From contig JANPKU010000042.1 in NCBI GenBank assembly GCA_031426215.1, positions 1 to 64,000 of the forward strand: a DNA stretch of 64,000 nt, in the 5' to 3' direction. The notes beneath the pieces were generated by a model. It saw nothing but the letters and a program-made list of their open reading frames with translations, had not been told where the DNA came from and ran no database searches. This stretch comes from Sva-07 sp031426215. GTDB lineage: Bacteria > Actinomycetota > Acidimicrobiia > Acidimicrobiales > Ilumatobacteraceae. Every line of letters begins with the position of its first letter. The first letter of the stretch is position 1. The translations under genes were made by a program, and so were the position numbers. Below are positions 18,542-27,193 of the stretch, one piece after another.

Positions 18542-18937
18542 TCAGCTGGGCTTGAGATCGAGGCTGGCCGAGTTCATGCAGAAGCGGTCGCCGGTGGGAC
18601 CTGGGCCGTCCGGGAAGACGTGGCCGAGATGGGCCCCGCAATTCGCGCATTCGGCCTCGGTGCGCACCATGCCGAGTGAACGGTCCTGCTTCAAGGTCAC
18701 CTTCGCGGGGTCGATCGCCTCGGTGAAGCTCGGCCAACCGGAGCGCGAGTCGTACTTCGTCTCCGACGAGAACAACGGCTCATCGCACACGATGCAATGG
18801 TACGTGCCCGGGTCCTTCACGTCCCAGTAGGTGCCGCTGAACGCGCGCTCGGTGCCGGCGCGCTGGGTGACCTCGTACTGCAGCGGCGTGAGCCGCTCCT
18901 TCAATTCGTCATCGGTGGGAATCGCTCGTTCGGCCAT
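18542..18937 (-). CDS. msrB: Peptide-methionine (R)-S-oxide reductase MsrB
   Basis: Repairs methionine-R-sulfoxide in oxidised proteins. The 131-residue protein has the MsrB signature: RSGWPSF at 65-71, the zinc ligands C48/C51 and C97/C100, and the catalytic Cys in RFCMNS at 120. No signal peptide, so it is cytoplasmic. CATCCT lies 6 bases before the ATG. Its stop overlaps a 33-base element (18511-18543) that resembles half of the palindrome at 32777-32841. Confidence 0.95.
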   Translation of the reverse strand: MAERAIPTDDELKERLTPLQYEVTQRAGTERAFSGTYWDVKDPGTYHCIVCDEPLFSSETKYDSRSGWPSFTEAIDPAKVTLKQDRSLGMVRTEAECANCGAHLGHVFPDGPGPTGDRFCMNSASLDLKPS

Positions 18938-19012
18938 GACTCAAGGATGCCCGAAGCATCGGCATCTCCTCTCACCGACCGGCGAGTTTCGACGATGTTC
19001 CCGGCGAGCTGA

Positions 19013-19408
19013 TCAGTCGGCCTGGCCGGTCTGGCGGAGGAAGGTCAGTGAATCCCACAGGTCGGTACGGCGGGCGACCAATCCGTCGCGCACGTCGAAC
19101 CACATCACTCCCGGGATGTCGATCGTTGTGCCCTCGAACGTTGCTTCGAACCGGTAGCGCACCACCACGTCGCCTGCGGCCGGTGTCGCGATCTGCGCAA
19201 GCGTCACGATCGTGTACCGGGCACCTGAGAACGTCGACAGGAAGCCCGGCAGACGTCGCCGGTACTCTTCCCGGCCATCGCAGCCGGATCCGAGCTCGCT
19301 CAGGTGTTCGTTGACGAAGTCCGAGGTCACACACGCCGCAACCGCATCGGGGTCACCGGTGGCGAACGACGCCAAGTAGGTGATCACGATGTCGCCAGGA
19401 GTGCCCAC
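19013..19408 (-). CDS. SnoaL-like / NTF2-fold protein
   Basis: Polyketide-cyclase-like (SnoaL) protein of about 131 residues, from a GTG at 19408. Features of the fold: an N-terminal helix (ITYLASFATGDPDAVAACV), the segment DFVNEHL, and C-terminal strands ending in FDVRDGLVARRTDLWD. Such proteins bind small molecules or act as isomerases; no substrate can be assigned. The frame is open far upstream, but that part overlaps the divergent membrane protein gene, so the start is uncertain. Only 24 bases separate the two proposed starts. Confidence 0.7.
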   Translation of the reverse strand: MGTPGDIVITYLASFATGDPDAVAACVTSDFVNEHLSELGSGCDGREEYRRRLPGFLSTFSGARYTIVTLAQIATPAAGDVVVRYRFEATFEGTTIDIPGVMWFDVRDGLVARRTDLWDSLTFLRQTGQAD

Positions 19409-19432
19409 CTGCGCGACGGTACCGGCGTCTGC

Positions 19433-20854
19433 ATGTGGTCGAATGTTGCCGTGGATGACGCGGGCCCCGACGATGTGTCCCCGTGGACGCGCGACGATTG
19501 GGATGCCGACCGCTCGACAACCGACGACGCCGTGTTCGATCGACCACCCCGGGTCAGTGCCCAAGCTGGTCGACCGACCGCCACGGGCTCGGATGAACCA
19601 CCCCCGACCGACTTCGAGCGTGACGCCGATGCCTCGACGTCGAGGTCGTCGTTCGGTCGCACGATGGTTGCAGGAGCGGTGGTTGCGGCGCTGGTGATCG
19701 GCTCGGCGGGTGCACTGTTGCGCAACGACGCAGAACCCGACGCGACCCCGACGGCGACGAGGCCCGACGACCGTTCGCCGACCACGTCCGACGCGCCACT
19801 CGACATGATCACACCGACCACGGAGCGGTCCATCACGGTCCCGTCGACTGTCAGCGCAGGCGAGGTGGTCGAGACTCCCGACGAGATTCCGGTGATCGTG
19901 GTCGGTGAGCCGCCTGCCTGGGCAGAGCGAACCATCGCCGTGCCCGAGAATCTCGCAACAATGGAGCCGACCGAGGTGATCACTCTCGACGAGTCGGGCA
20001 TCGTCAACGTCACCGAGTTCCCGAGCGGCCGTACACGCAGTCTCGACGTTTCCGAGCTCGGCGCTCAGGCCCGGCTCGCCGTCGGCGAGCGAACCCTCGT
20101 GGCCTTCAACTCGACCACCATGCGCATCATCCGCGATGGCGAGCCGGTGGTCGAGTCGAGGCTCGCAGACGGTGTGATCTTCGTGCAACCGTGGACGGGT
20201 ACCGGCAACTTCGTGGTCATCACGCCGTCCACTGGCCCCAACGCACCGGAGCAGAACTGGCTGCTCCGGCCGGACGGCTCATTGGCACCGTTGGACAACG
20301 TGGTTGTGTCCGAGGAGCCATTCTTCTCGCGGGTGTTCTCGCCCGACGGGGACGCTCTCGTCACGGCACCGGGCGGTGTCTATGCCATCAGTCCGGACGG
20401 CTCGAGTCGCCGAATCAGCACTGGTGCGCTGATCGCGATCGGCAAGCGGCACTGGGCGATCGAGGAATGCGACGAACGCCTACGGTGCGCCTACTCGATC
20501 ATCGAGTGGGACACCGGTACGGTGACGTCCGGCGTCCTCGATCGCGTCGATCAGTTCGGGGTGATCGATCCGGCAACGCACATCTCACCCGACGGCCGAT
20601 CGATTGTGTTCCGCGCCGGCACCGACGGAGCGGGTCGTCGCGAGATCCTCGATGTCGCATCGGGAATCACCGTCGAGGCGGGTTCCATCAGCCAGTTCTT
20701 CTACCCGGACGCATGGGCGACCGATTCGTCGGGTGTGTTCATCACCGAGCGCTTCCTGCAGTTCGCCGATCACCAGACCGGAGCCATCACCGAGATCGAC
20801 GGCCTCGGCGCCATCCGGACCGTGGCCACCGGTTCATTCGGCATCGCCGAGTGA
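19433..20854 (+). CDS. Membrane-anchored protein with propeller-like extracellular domain
   Basis: Unrecognised protein of about 473 residues. An acidic, Asp/Pro-rich cytoplasmic part (about 1-80) is followed by one membrane helix (TMVAGAVVAALVIGSAGALL) and a Thr/Pro-rich linker. A C-terminal domain then has repeats of the SPDG type (FSPDGDALVTA, AISPDGSSRRI, ISPDGRSIVF) as in TolB/WD40 propellers. Type II topology with the propeller outside is inferred. The ATG at 19433 is only a suggestion; later starts exist. It converges with surE. Confidence 0.65.
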   Translation: MWSNVAVDDAGPDDVSPWTRDDWDADRSTTDDAVFDRPPRVSAQAGRPTATGSDEPPPTDFERDADASTSRSSFGRTMVAGAVVAALVIGSAGALLRNDAEPDATPTATRPDDRSPTTSDAPLDMITPTTERSITVPSTVSAGEVVETPDEIPVIVVGEPPAWAERTIAVPENLATMEPTEVITLDESGIVNVTEFPSGRTRSLDVSELGAQARLAVGERTLVAFNSTTMRIIRDGEPVVESRLADGVIFVQPWTGTGNFVVITPSTGPNAPEQNWLLRPDGSLAPLDNVVVSEEPFFSRVFSPDGDALVTAPGGVYAISPDGSSRRISTGALIAIGKRHWAIEECDERLRCAYSIIEWDTGTVTSGVLDRVDQFGVIDPATHISPDGRSIVFRAGTDGAGRREILDVASGITVEAGSISQFFYPDAWATDSSGVFITERFLQFADHQTGAITEIDGLGAIRTVATGSFGIAE

Positions 20855-20887
20855 ATGTCGCTGCGCCCTGCGGGTCGGTGCGCGCCG

Positions 20888-21727
20888 TCAGGGCGACAGC
20901 AGGTCGTCGAGCGCCCTTCCGATCGATCCGAGATCGGGTCGATCGTGGTGGGCGAGACGGGTCAAGTAGGTGATCGCCACATCGCCCCGCTCGATGATTC
21001 CGCCGTCGGTCTCCGGGGCGAGCGTCTCGGTGTCGCCCCAACCCATCTCGACGGTGAACGCGTCCTGGTGGCCGGGGATCGGCTTGAGCGTGGCAGCCGC
21101 CATCGACCGGGGCGGCTGGTCGCCGACCTCTGCATGACGCCAGGTGCCGAACGCGTCGAGTGGGAGGTCGGGCACATTGATGTTGACCACGACTGGCTCG
21201 GCTGGCATGTCGTCGAGGAGCGACTGGGCGACTCGGGCGGCGACGGTGGCCGCGCTGTCCCAGTGCTGCGTGGCGATGGCGTCGTCCCAACCCTGCCCTT
21301 CGACGCCGAAGCCGGTGACCGCTTGGCTGATTGCGATGCCGGAGATGTGGCCGTTGCGCCCCGTGAGCGCGGCGCCGACGGTGCCGGAGTGATACACGGA
21401 TCGGCCGACATTGGCGCCCGGATTGATACCGGACACGACCAGATCGAACGAGCCACCGAAAGCTCCGAGGCGGGCGAAGAACACGCAGAGCGCCGGCGGA
21501 CCGCTCACCTTCCAGACACCGTCGGCCGGGCAGTCGTCGATCTCTGCGCGTCGAACCTCCGGCTGGATCAGATGTAGTGCGCCGATGGCTGCTCCGGCGC
21601 CGGAATACTCCTGGTCGGGGGCGACGACGTGCACTTCGTGGCCTCCGTCGAGTTCGCAGATCGCACGGGCCAGCACGTGCAGACCAATCGAGTCGATGCC
21701 GTCATCGTTCGTCACCAGGATTCGCAT
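20888..21727 (-). CDS. surE: 5'/3'-nucleotidase SurE
   Basis: Survival protein SurE, a metal-dependent nucleoside monophosphatase of 279 residues. The N-terminus MRILVTNDDGIDSIGL holds the metal-binding Asp pair, followed by VAPDQEYSGAGAAI and the SGINPGANVG loop that completes the active site. Start at 21727 is set by this conserved N-terminus; GAGGAT lies 6 bases upstream. About 98 bases to the EamA gene hold nothing else recognisable. It converges with the propeller-protein gene. Confidence 0.93.
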   Translation of the reverse strand: MRILVTNDDGIDSIGLHVLARAICELDGGHEVHVVAPDQEYSGAGAAIGALHLIQPEVRRAEIDDCPADGVWKVSGPPALCVFFARLGAFGGSFDLVVSGINPGANVGRSVYHSGTVGAALTGRNGHISGIAISQAVTGFGVEGQGWDDAIATQHWDSAATVAARVAQSLLDDMPAEPVVVNINVPDLPLDAFGTWRHAEVGDQPPRSMAAATLKPIPGHQDAFTVEMGWGDTETLAPETDGGIIERGDVAITYLTRLAHHDRPDLGSIGRALDDLLSP

Positions 21728-21825
21728 GCCCCCATCCTCGCAGCCGACCTCGGATTCCATCTGAACGGAAGGTGAACGATTCCGCACCGATTTCCGGTTG
21801 GAGTGGAGGTGGAGGGTCGGAACGG

Positions 21826-22770
21826 TCAGCGCGGTTCGATCGGCGTGACCGGCGTGGGCACCGGCATGGTGAGAGGTGCCGAACGGGAACTGGCGAGGGT
21901 GAACAGGGCCAGACCGATGATGACGAGCACCATGCCGACCACCTGCGGTGCCCGAACCTCCTCGCCCAGGATCACGAACGCGAAGAAGACCGCCAGCGCC
22001 GGTTGGGCAGTCTGCATGATGCCGATCGTCGCAACGGGAAGGTACTGCTGGGCGAACACGATGCACCCGTGGCTGAGCATGCCGGTGAGCAACGTGAGGA
22101 TCGCCACCACGAGCCACCCTCTGGCGCTCAATCCGAACACCTCCGATCCGGCGAGGATCGCTGCAATGGGGCCAGCGGTGAGCACACCGATCGGCATCAT
22201 GCAGGCCATGAAGTCGAGCGTGCCGACCCCCGCTGCCCGGGCCCGCTTCGACGACAACAGGTAGACGGTCCAGAGCGCGATGACGGCGATCATCAGCAGG
22301 TCACCCGACACCGACGACTCGCCCTGTTCCGGCCCGAAGGACAACACCAGTGACACGCCGACGATCGAAATCAGACCGAACCGCAATGCAAACCAGTTCG
22401 GTCGTTCACCGAAGAAGAACGCGCCGGCCGGCAGGAGGACCACCGGGGTGAGCGTGGAGATGAACTCGGCGTGCGCGATGCTCGTCTTGGTGATCGCAGT
22501 GAAGAACACGGCGATGTTGGCGCCGAATGCGAGGCCGGGAACAAGCGCCAATCGCCACGTCACCGCGGTCGGCGCCGGTCGCCCGGAACGCACCCGTGTG
22601 AACGCAATCACCGTCCACCAGCCGACGACGGCACCGATCATGCGCCAGAACGCAACCACTGATCCCGTCGACTCCGACCACTTGATCAACGGCGAACTCG
22701 TCGAGAAACTCACGACAGCCACGCTCATGGCCATCAGCCCGAGCGTCCGCCCGCTCAACCGTTCGGCCAT
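21826..22770 (-). CDS. EamA/DMT-superfamily transporter
   Basis: Drug/metabolite transporter-type permease of 314 residues with about ten membrane helices in two EamA repeats. The first repeat includes PLIKWSESTGSVVAFWRMIG and the EFISTLTPVVLLPAGAFFFGE segment. The second includes YLPVATIGIMQTAQPALAVF and the GEEVRAPQVVGMVLVIIGLA ending. It moves a small metabolite across the cytoplasmic membrane; the substrate is unknown. The ATG at 22770 matches the family. Divergent from nfuA. Confidence 0.88.
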   Translation of the reverse strand: MAERLSGRTLGLMAMSVAVVSFSTSSPLIKWSESTGSVVAFWRMIGAVVGWWTVIAFTRVRSGRPAPTAVTWRLALVPGLAFGANIAVFFTAITKTSIAHAEFISTLTPVVLLPAGAFFFGERPNWFALRFGLISIVGVSLVLSFGPEQGESSVSGDLLMIAVIALWTVYLLSSKRARAAGVGTLDFMACMMPIGVLTAGPIAAILAGSEVFGLSARGWLVVAILTLLTGMLSHGCIVFAQQYLPVATIGIMQTAQPALAVFFAFVILGEEVRAPQVVGMVLVIIGLALFTLASSRSAPLTMPVPTPVTPIEPR

Positions 22771-22896
22771 CAGCGCACGATCACAATGTGGATGGCGTCG
22801 GTCACTCGGCGAGAGTAGGTGATGAGCGCACCTCGGGAACGAGGCACCGACACCCGGGCCACCCCCTGCGAAGGAGGCGCCGGTAGCCTCGACCAT

Positions 22897-23541
22897 ATGA
22901 GTCCCCTCGAAGCCATTGCAGCGGAGACCGGCGAAGCCAGTACCAGCGAACCCATCATCGCCGTCACGCCCGAAGCTCTCGATCACCTGCGTGAACTCCG
23001 CGATGACGAAGTCGACGGGGACAAGCTCGGCCTGCGTCTGGCCATTGCGTCCGACCCGGGTGAAGACTTCCGCTACGACCTGTCGTTCGAGGAGTACCTG
23101 ACCGCAGCGTTCGAAGACCAGGTTCGCACGCACGAAGGCATGAAGGTGATCATCCCCGGCGACGACGTCGCGCTGCTCACCGGCGCCACGCTCGACTACA
23201 CCAGCACACAGGGTCTCGTCATCCGCAACCCGAACCGGCCGATGGCGCCCTCGGTCGAGGGACTCACCGCCGACGACGAACTCTCCGCCGAGATCGACGC
23301 ACTCGTCGCCTCCGAGGTGAACCCTGCACTCGCCGCCCACGGAGGCTTCGTCACCTACGTCGGACACGACGGCGAGGGCACCGCATACCTCACCATGGGT
23401 GGCGGTTGCCACGGCTGCTCGATGAGCAAGCAGACGATGCTCGACGGTGTCCAGACCATGCTCGTGGACGCGATCGAGGGCGTCCACAGCGTCCGCGACC
23501 TCACCGACCACTCCACCGGCTCGAACCCGTTCTATTCCTGA
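22897..23541 (+). CDS. nfuA: Fe-S cluster carrier NfuA-like protein
   Basis: A 214-residue Fe-S carrier with the NfuA plan. Residues 20-110 are a degenerate A-type (HesB/IscA) domain that lacks the cysteines. The C-terminal Nfu domain (about 125-200) has the cluster-binding CxxC in GGGCHGCSMSKQTMLDGV. It receives a [4Fe-4S] cluster and delivers it to apoproteins. ATG at 22897 is preceded by TAGCCT 7 bases upstream. It is alone in its unit; the cysteine desulfurase at 32.9 kb could supply sulfur. Confidence 0.9.
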   Translation: MSPLEAIAAETGEASTSEPIIAVTPEALDHLRELRDDEVDGDKLGLRLAIASDPGEDFRYDLSFEEYLTAAFEDQVRTHEGMKVIIPGDDVALLTGATLDYTSTQGLVIRNPNRPMAPSVEGLTADDELSAEIDALVASEVNPALAAHGGFVTYVGHDGEGTAYLTMGGGCHGCSMSKQTMLDGVQTMLVDAIEGVHSVRDLTDHSTGSNPFYS

Positions 23542-23591
23542 CTTCTCGGCCTCACCGCATGTCGGTGGTTGGTTGCGTCGGGTCGGCCTCG

Positions 23592-23622
23592 TCCGGCTCG
23601 TCGCTGGCGCTTCCCTCGCCGG
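23592..23622 (+). repeat. Dispersed 31-bp repeat, copy A
   Basis: TCCGGCTCGTCGCTGGCGCT followed by TCCCTCGCCGG, identical to copies at 48154-48184 and (reverse) 57667-57697. It lies between the convergent nfuA and DUF2277 genes, and its surroundings can pair (GTCCGGC with GCCGGAC). Confidence 0.8.
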
Positions 23623-23665
23623 CGGTGCCGGACTGTCGGATCGTGCTGGCTGGTCGGCGTCGGGC

Positions 23666-23914
23666 TCAGCGTTGGGCGAGGCGGCGGAGGGGTGGAGCTT
23701 GTTTCGGGGGTGATTTTCTCGGTGGGAGTTCGGCGAGGAGACGGGTGGTGATGGCGGCGATTTCCGCGACGGCGCGCTCGAACGGTTCCTCGGTTGCCGG
23801 GGACGTCTGCAGCACGCCACTGATCTTGCGCACGTACTGACGTGCGCCGGCCTCGACCTCCTGCGCCGTGGCAGCCGGCTCCAAACCCCGCAGCGTGGTG
23901 ATGTTGCGACACAT
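23666..23914 (-). CDS. DUF2277 family protein
   Basis: Conserved small protein of 82 residues. The N-terminus MCRNITTLRGLEPAAT and the helix VRKISGVLQ ... FERAVAEIAAITTRLL match the DUF2277 family, which is common in actinobacteria but has no known function. The Lys/Pro-rich tail (PPRKSPPKQAPPL) is longer than usual. It starts 2 bases after the stop of the GNAT gene, so it is the third gene of a PLP enzyme-GNAT-DUF2277 operon. Confidence 0.88.
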   Translation of the reverse strand: MCRNITTLRGLEPAATAQEVEAGARQYVRKISGVLQTSPATEEPFERAVAEIAAITTRLLAELPPRKSPPKQAPPLRRLAQR

Positions 23915-23916
23915 GG

Positions 23917-24228
23917 TCAGTGCGCCAGGAGTTCGGGCGCGTTCGCTGCGATGTGGGCACGAGCAACAGCGCAGGTCGCGTTGACGAGCACATCGCGGTT
24001 TCGCATGTCGTCGATCACGCCGTCCATCAACGCCGACGAGTACCCGTTGCCGCGATGCCGGGCGTCGGTTTCGATGTACGGGATCGTGACGAGATCGTTG
24101 CGCTGCGAGAAGTCGGCGAACGCCACCACATCGCCGTTCACCTCGAGTTCGTAACGGCCACGATCATCGCGTCGAATGACCGAGCGGGCAGGAGTTGCGT
24201 CGGTGTCCATCGACGAAGTGTCGCGCAC
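23917..24228 (-). CDS. GCN5-like N-acetyltransferase (YjdJ type)
   Basis: Short acetyltransferase-like protein of about 103 residues. Core motif IPYIETDARHRGNGYSSALM holds the acetyl-CoA-binding RxxGxG variant of the Acetyltransf_CG family; an N-terminal strand block YELEVNGDVVAFADF precedes it. These minimal GNATs bind acyl-CoA, with protein or small-molecule acceptors unknown. An internal ATG at 24210 is an alternative start. It follows the PLP enzyme by 13 bases. Confidence 0.85.
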   Translation of the reverse strand: MRDTSSMDTDATPARSVIRRDDRGRYELEVNGDVVAFADFSQRNDLVTIPYIETDARHRGNGYSSALMDGVIDDMRNRDVLVNATCAVARAHIAANAPELLAH

Positions 24229-24241
24229 CCCGGAGAACGTG

Positions 24242-25444
24242 TCAGGCCGGCGTCTCGAGCGCCTGTTCGAAGTCAGCGACGATGTCGCCTCCGTCCTCGA
24301 GGCCCACCGAAACGCGCAGCAGGCCGTCGCTCACCCCGGTGGCCAGCTTTTCGTCGGCGGTGAGACTCGCATGGGTCGATGTCGCCGGATGGCACACGAT
24401 GGTCTCCGGCCCACCGAGCGAGGTCGCCACCCGAGCGATGCGAAGTCGTCCGAGCAACGCCGAAGCGGTCTCGCGATCGGCGACCTCGAACGACAACACC
24501 GTGCCGTACTGGCGCAGTTGCTTCGTTGCGAGTGAATGCTGGGGATGCTCGCTGAGTCCCGGGTAGTGGACGGCGACGACCTCCGGGTGATCGGCCAACG
24601 TGATCGCAAGGGAACGAGTTGTCTCGTTCTGGTGGCGTGTCCGCACACCGAGGGTTCGCACGCCGCGCAGTGCGTTCAGCGCGTCGAACGGCGACGGCGT
24701 GGCGCCGTGCAGCACCGAGTAGGCCCAGATCTCTCCGAGCAGATCGGCGTCGCCCGAGATCACCCCGATCGTCGCGTCGTTGTGGCCGGCGATCCCCTTC
24801 GTGGCCGAGTGCAACGAGATGTCGACGCCGTGCGCAAGCGGCTGCTGACCGAGCGGCGTCGCGAACGTGGAATCGACCACGGTGAACGGTCCTCTGATCG
24901 CGCCCAACTCATCGAGGTCGGCCAACTCCAGCAGCGGATTCGATGGTGTCTCGGCGAGCACCAGCATCGTGCGTCCGGGCTCGACCGCCTCGGTGAACGC
25001 CCCCGGCGTTGCCACATCGACGTACGTGACGTCGATGCCCATCCGCCGACACGGACCCTGCAGGAATGCGAGCGTCCCGGCGTACAGCTGGCGTTGAGCG
25101 ACGATGTGGCTGCCGGAGGAACACAACGCGAACACGGTCGAGGCGACCGCACCCATTCCCGAGGCGAACGCGAGCGACTCTTCGGCGCCTTCGAGTTCGG
25201 CAATCGCCTGTTCGAACGAGCGCACGGTGGGATTGGAGTAACGCGAGTAGAAGCCGTCGTGACGCAGCGACGTGGCGCGACGGTGGGCATCGTCCAGGCT
25301 GGCGGACTCCCAGGTGCTCGAAGCCCACAGCGCAGGTGCCAGCGACGATCCGCTCGCAGCTCGACCCGCGGTGATCGCCACCGTCTCCGGCGCCACGTCT
25401 GATCGGGCCGGAGTCTCGAGGGGCGACGACGACTCGCTGGGCAT
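24242..25444 (-). CDS. Cys/Met metabolism PLP-dependent enzyme
   Basis: Trans-sulfuration family enzyme of 400 residues (cystathionine gamma-synthase/lyase or methionine gamma-lyase). Motifs: YSRYSNPTVRSFEQAIAELE, the cofactor-binding ASGMGAVAS, the Asp in VVDSTFATPLGQQPLAHG, and the PLP lysine in SLHSATKGIAGHND near 212. The C-terminal SLGGPETIVCHPATSTHA and LLRVSVGLED are standard. The precise reaction cannot be told from the sequence. TACCGT lies 8 bases upstream of the ATG. First gene of a three-gene operon. Confidence 0.92.
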   Translation of the reverse strand: MPSESSSPLETPARSDVAPETVAITAGRAASGSSLAPALWASSTWESASLDDAHRRATSLRHDGFYSRYSNPTVRSFEQAIAELEGAEESLAFASGMGAVASTVFALCSSGSHIVAQRQLYAGTLAFLQGPCRRMGIDVTYVDVATPGAFTEAVEPGRTMLVLAETPSNPLLELADLDELGAIRGPFTVVDSTFATPLGQQPLAHGVDISLHSATKGIAGHNDATIGVISGDADLLGEIWAYSVLHGATPSPFDALNALRGVRTLGVRTRHQNETTRSLAITLADHPEVVAVHYPGLSEHPQHSLATKQLRQYGTVLSFEVADRETASALLGRLRIARVATSLGGPETIVCHPATSTHASLTADEKLATGVSDGLLRVSVGLEDGGDIVADFEQALETPA

Positions 25445-25546
25445 GGCGTGTCACGGTATCGGATCCCCTCGGAGACATTCGCCCAGCGTCTGTGTGAGCG
25501 CCAAGCGCGCTGATTCGTCGATGGGGGCTCAGAACAGTGGATGCGT

Positions 25547-26353
25547 TCAACCGCCGAGTTCTGCCAGGACGACATCGTGGAGCAGGCGGTTCGTACTGAT
25601 CGCCGTGTCGTGTTCGTGCGTCGGCTCGCCGAAACGGTCGGTCAGGCTGCCGCCGGCTCCCTCGACGATCGGCTTCACCGCAGCAATGTCGTAGGGCGCA
25701 ACCCCGACTGCGTCGACGGCAACGTCCATGGCTCCTTCGGCCACCAGCATGTGCTGCCAGAAGTCGCCGATCCCGCGTGACCGCCGCGCACGCTGCTGGA
25801 GCCGCACCAAGGCGTCCGTGAGTCCGAGCGCATCCCAACCGTGACTGTGGGTGATGCTCACTTGGGCCTCGGCGAGGTCGTCGACGGTCGACACCACGAT
25901 CGGCCGATCGTCGCCGAACACGCTCATGGTGGCGCCCAGCCCGAGCCCTCCCCACCAGCGACGTCCGAGCGCCGGTGCCGACACGACGCCCATCACTGCG
26001 CCCCGCTCGACGTGGGTGAGTGCGATCAACGTTGCCCAGATGGGAATGCCGCGAACGAACCCTGAGGTGCCGTCGATCGGATCGATCACCCACCGCCACG
26101 GGGACTGATGATCACCTGCCAACCCGTGCTCCTCGCCGAACGCACCGTGGCCGGGCCGCTCGCGTACGAGATGTTCGACGATCATCGTCTCCGCGCGCCG
26201 GTCGACCTCGGTCACCTCTGTCTGGTTGCGCTTCCAGTCGATCGTGAAGTCGGCCTCACGGAAGTGCGGGAGCGTGAAGGCATCGACCACGTCAGCGACG
26301 TCGAGCGCCAGAGCGAGGTCGTGCGACAGGTCGAGATCGCCGAGGGACTTCAC
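25547..26353 (-). CDS. Inositol monophosphatase-family phosphatase, HisN-like
   Basis: Lithium-sensitive-type phosphatase of 268 residues. Metal-binding motifs: GEEHG near 74, WVIDPIDGTSGFVRGIP near 88-104, and the late Asp in APYDIAAVKPIVEGAGG. The FVRGIP variant is characteristic of histidinol-phosphatase HisN and its relatives, so histidine biosynthesis is plausible, but inositol phosphate or 3'-phosphoadenosine phosphate cannot be ruled out. GTG start overlaps the stop of the upstream hydratase gene (GTGA), giving translational coupling. Confidence 0.88.
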   Translation of the reverse strand: MKSLGDLDLSHDLALALDVADVVDAFTLPHFREADFTIDWKRNQTEVTEVDRRAETMIVEHLVRERPGHGAFGEEHGLAGDHQSPWRWVIDPIDGTSGFVRGIPIWATLIALTHVERGAVMGVVSAPALGRRWWGGLGLGATMSVFGDDRPIVVSTVDDLAEAQVSITHSHGWDALGLTDALVRLQQRARRSRGIGDFWQHMLVAEGAMDVAVDAVGVAPYDIAAVKPIVEGAGGSLTDRFGEPTHEHDTAISTNRLLHDVVLAELGG

Positions 26354-27183
26354 GACAGTGACCCGTTGTCGATGGCCGATGCGCCCCGGAAGTCAGGTCG
26401 GCGCTTCTCCTGGAGGGCAGCAAGCCCTTCCGCGGCGTCCGGGCCGAGAAAGTTGAGCATCTCGTACGCCAGCGATGCTTCGAAGTTGGGCAACGCCTGG
26501 CGGAGCCAATGGTTGAGAGCGCGCTTGGTCATCCGCGTGGCATCGACCGGGCCGGCGGCGAGCTTCTCGGCAATGCCCATGGCAGTGGACAGCACGTCGT
26601 CGGCGGGAACCGCCTTCGACACCAACCCGATGCGTTCGGCCTCGCGTCCATCGAGGAAATCGGCGGTCAGCAGGTAGTACTTCGCCTTGGCCATCCCGCA
26701 CAGCAGCGGCCAGATCGCCACGGCGTGATCACCACCGGCGACGCCGAGGCGGATGTGCCCGTCGGTCAATCGGGCGTCTTCGTTGATGATGCTCACGTCG
26801 GCCATCAACGCAACCGCCAGCCCGGCACCGACTGCCACCCCGTTGATCGCCGACACGATCGGGGTGTCGCAGTCGATCATCGTGCGCACGATGTCGCCGG
26901 CCTCGCGCATGACCCGGATCGTCTGTGCGTAGTCGCCGACCTGCTCGGCAATCCAGTCGAGGTCGCCTCCTGCAGAGAACGCGGTGCCGGCGCCGGTGAC
27001 GACGACTGCACGTACGCGCTCGTCGTCGTCGATCGTGCGGAAGACCCGCGACAGTTGCAGGTGCATCTCGGGCCCCGTGGCGTTCAGCCGTTCGGGATCG
27101 TCGAGCGTGATCAGCAGCACTCCGTCGCTCGGTCGGGCGAAGCGGAGGTGCGTGTATGCGGCGTACGGGTCGTCGACGGTCAC
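26350..27183 (-). CDS. Enoyl-CoA hydratase/isomerase family protein
   Basis: Crotonase-fold protein of about 277 residues. Oxyanion-hole segments are GTAFSAGGDLDWI and INGVAVGAGLAVALMADVS. The region that normally carries the first catalytic Glu (PEV-LG) is TDGHIRLGVAGGDH, so that Glu is absent. It may therefore act in another crotonase reaction than simple hydration. GTG at 27183 is selected because similarity starts there and it follows the GNAT stop by 10 bases. It overlaps the HisN-like gene by 4 bases. Confidence 0.87.
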   Translation of the reverse strand: MTVDDPYAAYTHLRFARPSDGVLLITLDDPERLNATGPEMHLQLSRVFRTIDDDERVRAVVVTGAGTAFSAGGDLDWIAEQVGDYAQTIRVMREAGDIVRTMIDCDTPIVSAINGVAVGAGLAVALMADVSIINEDARLTDGHIRLGVAGGDHAVAIWPLLCGMAKAKYYLLTADFLDGREAERIGLVSKAVPADDVLSTAMGIAEKLAAGPVDATRMTKRALNHWLRQALPNFEASLAYEMLNFLGPDAAEGLAALQEKRRPDFRGASAIDNGSLS

Positions 27184-27193
27184 GGGGGCGACA

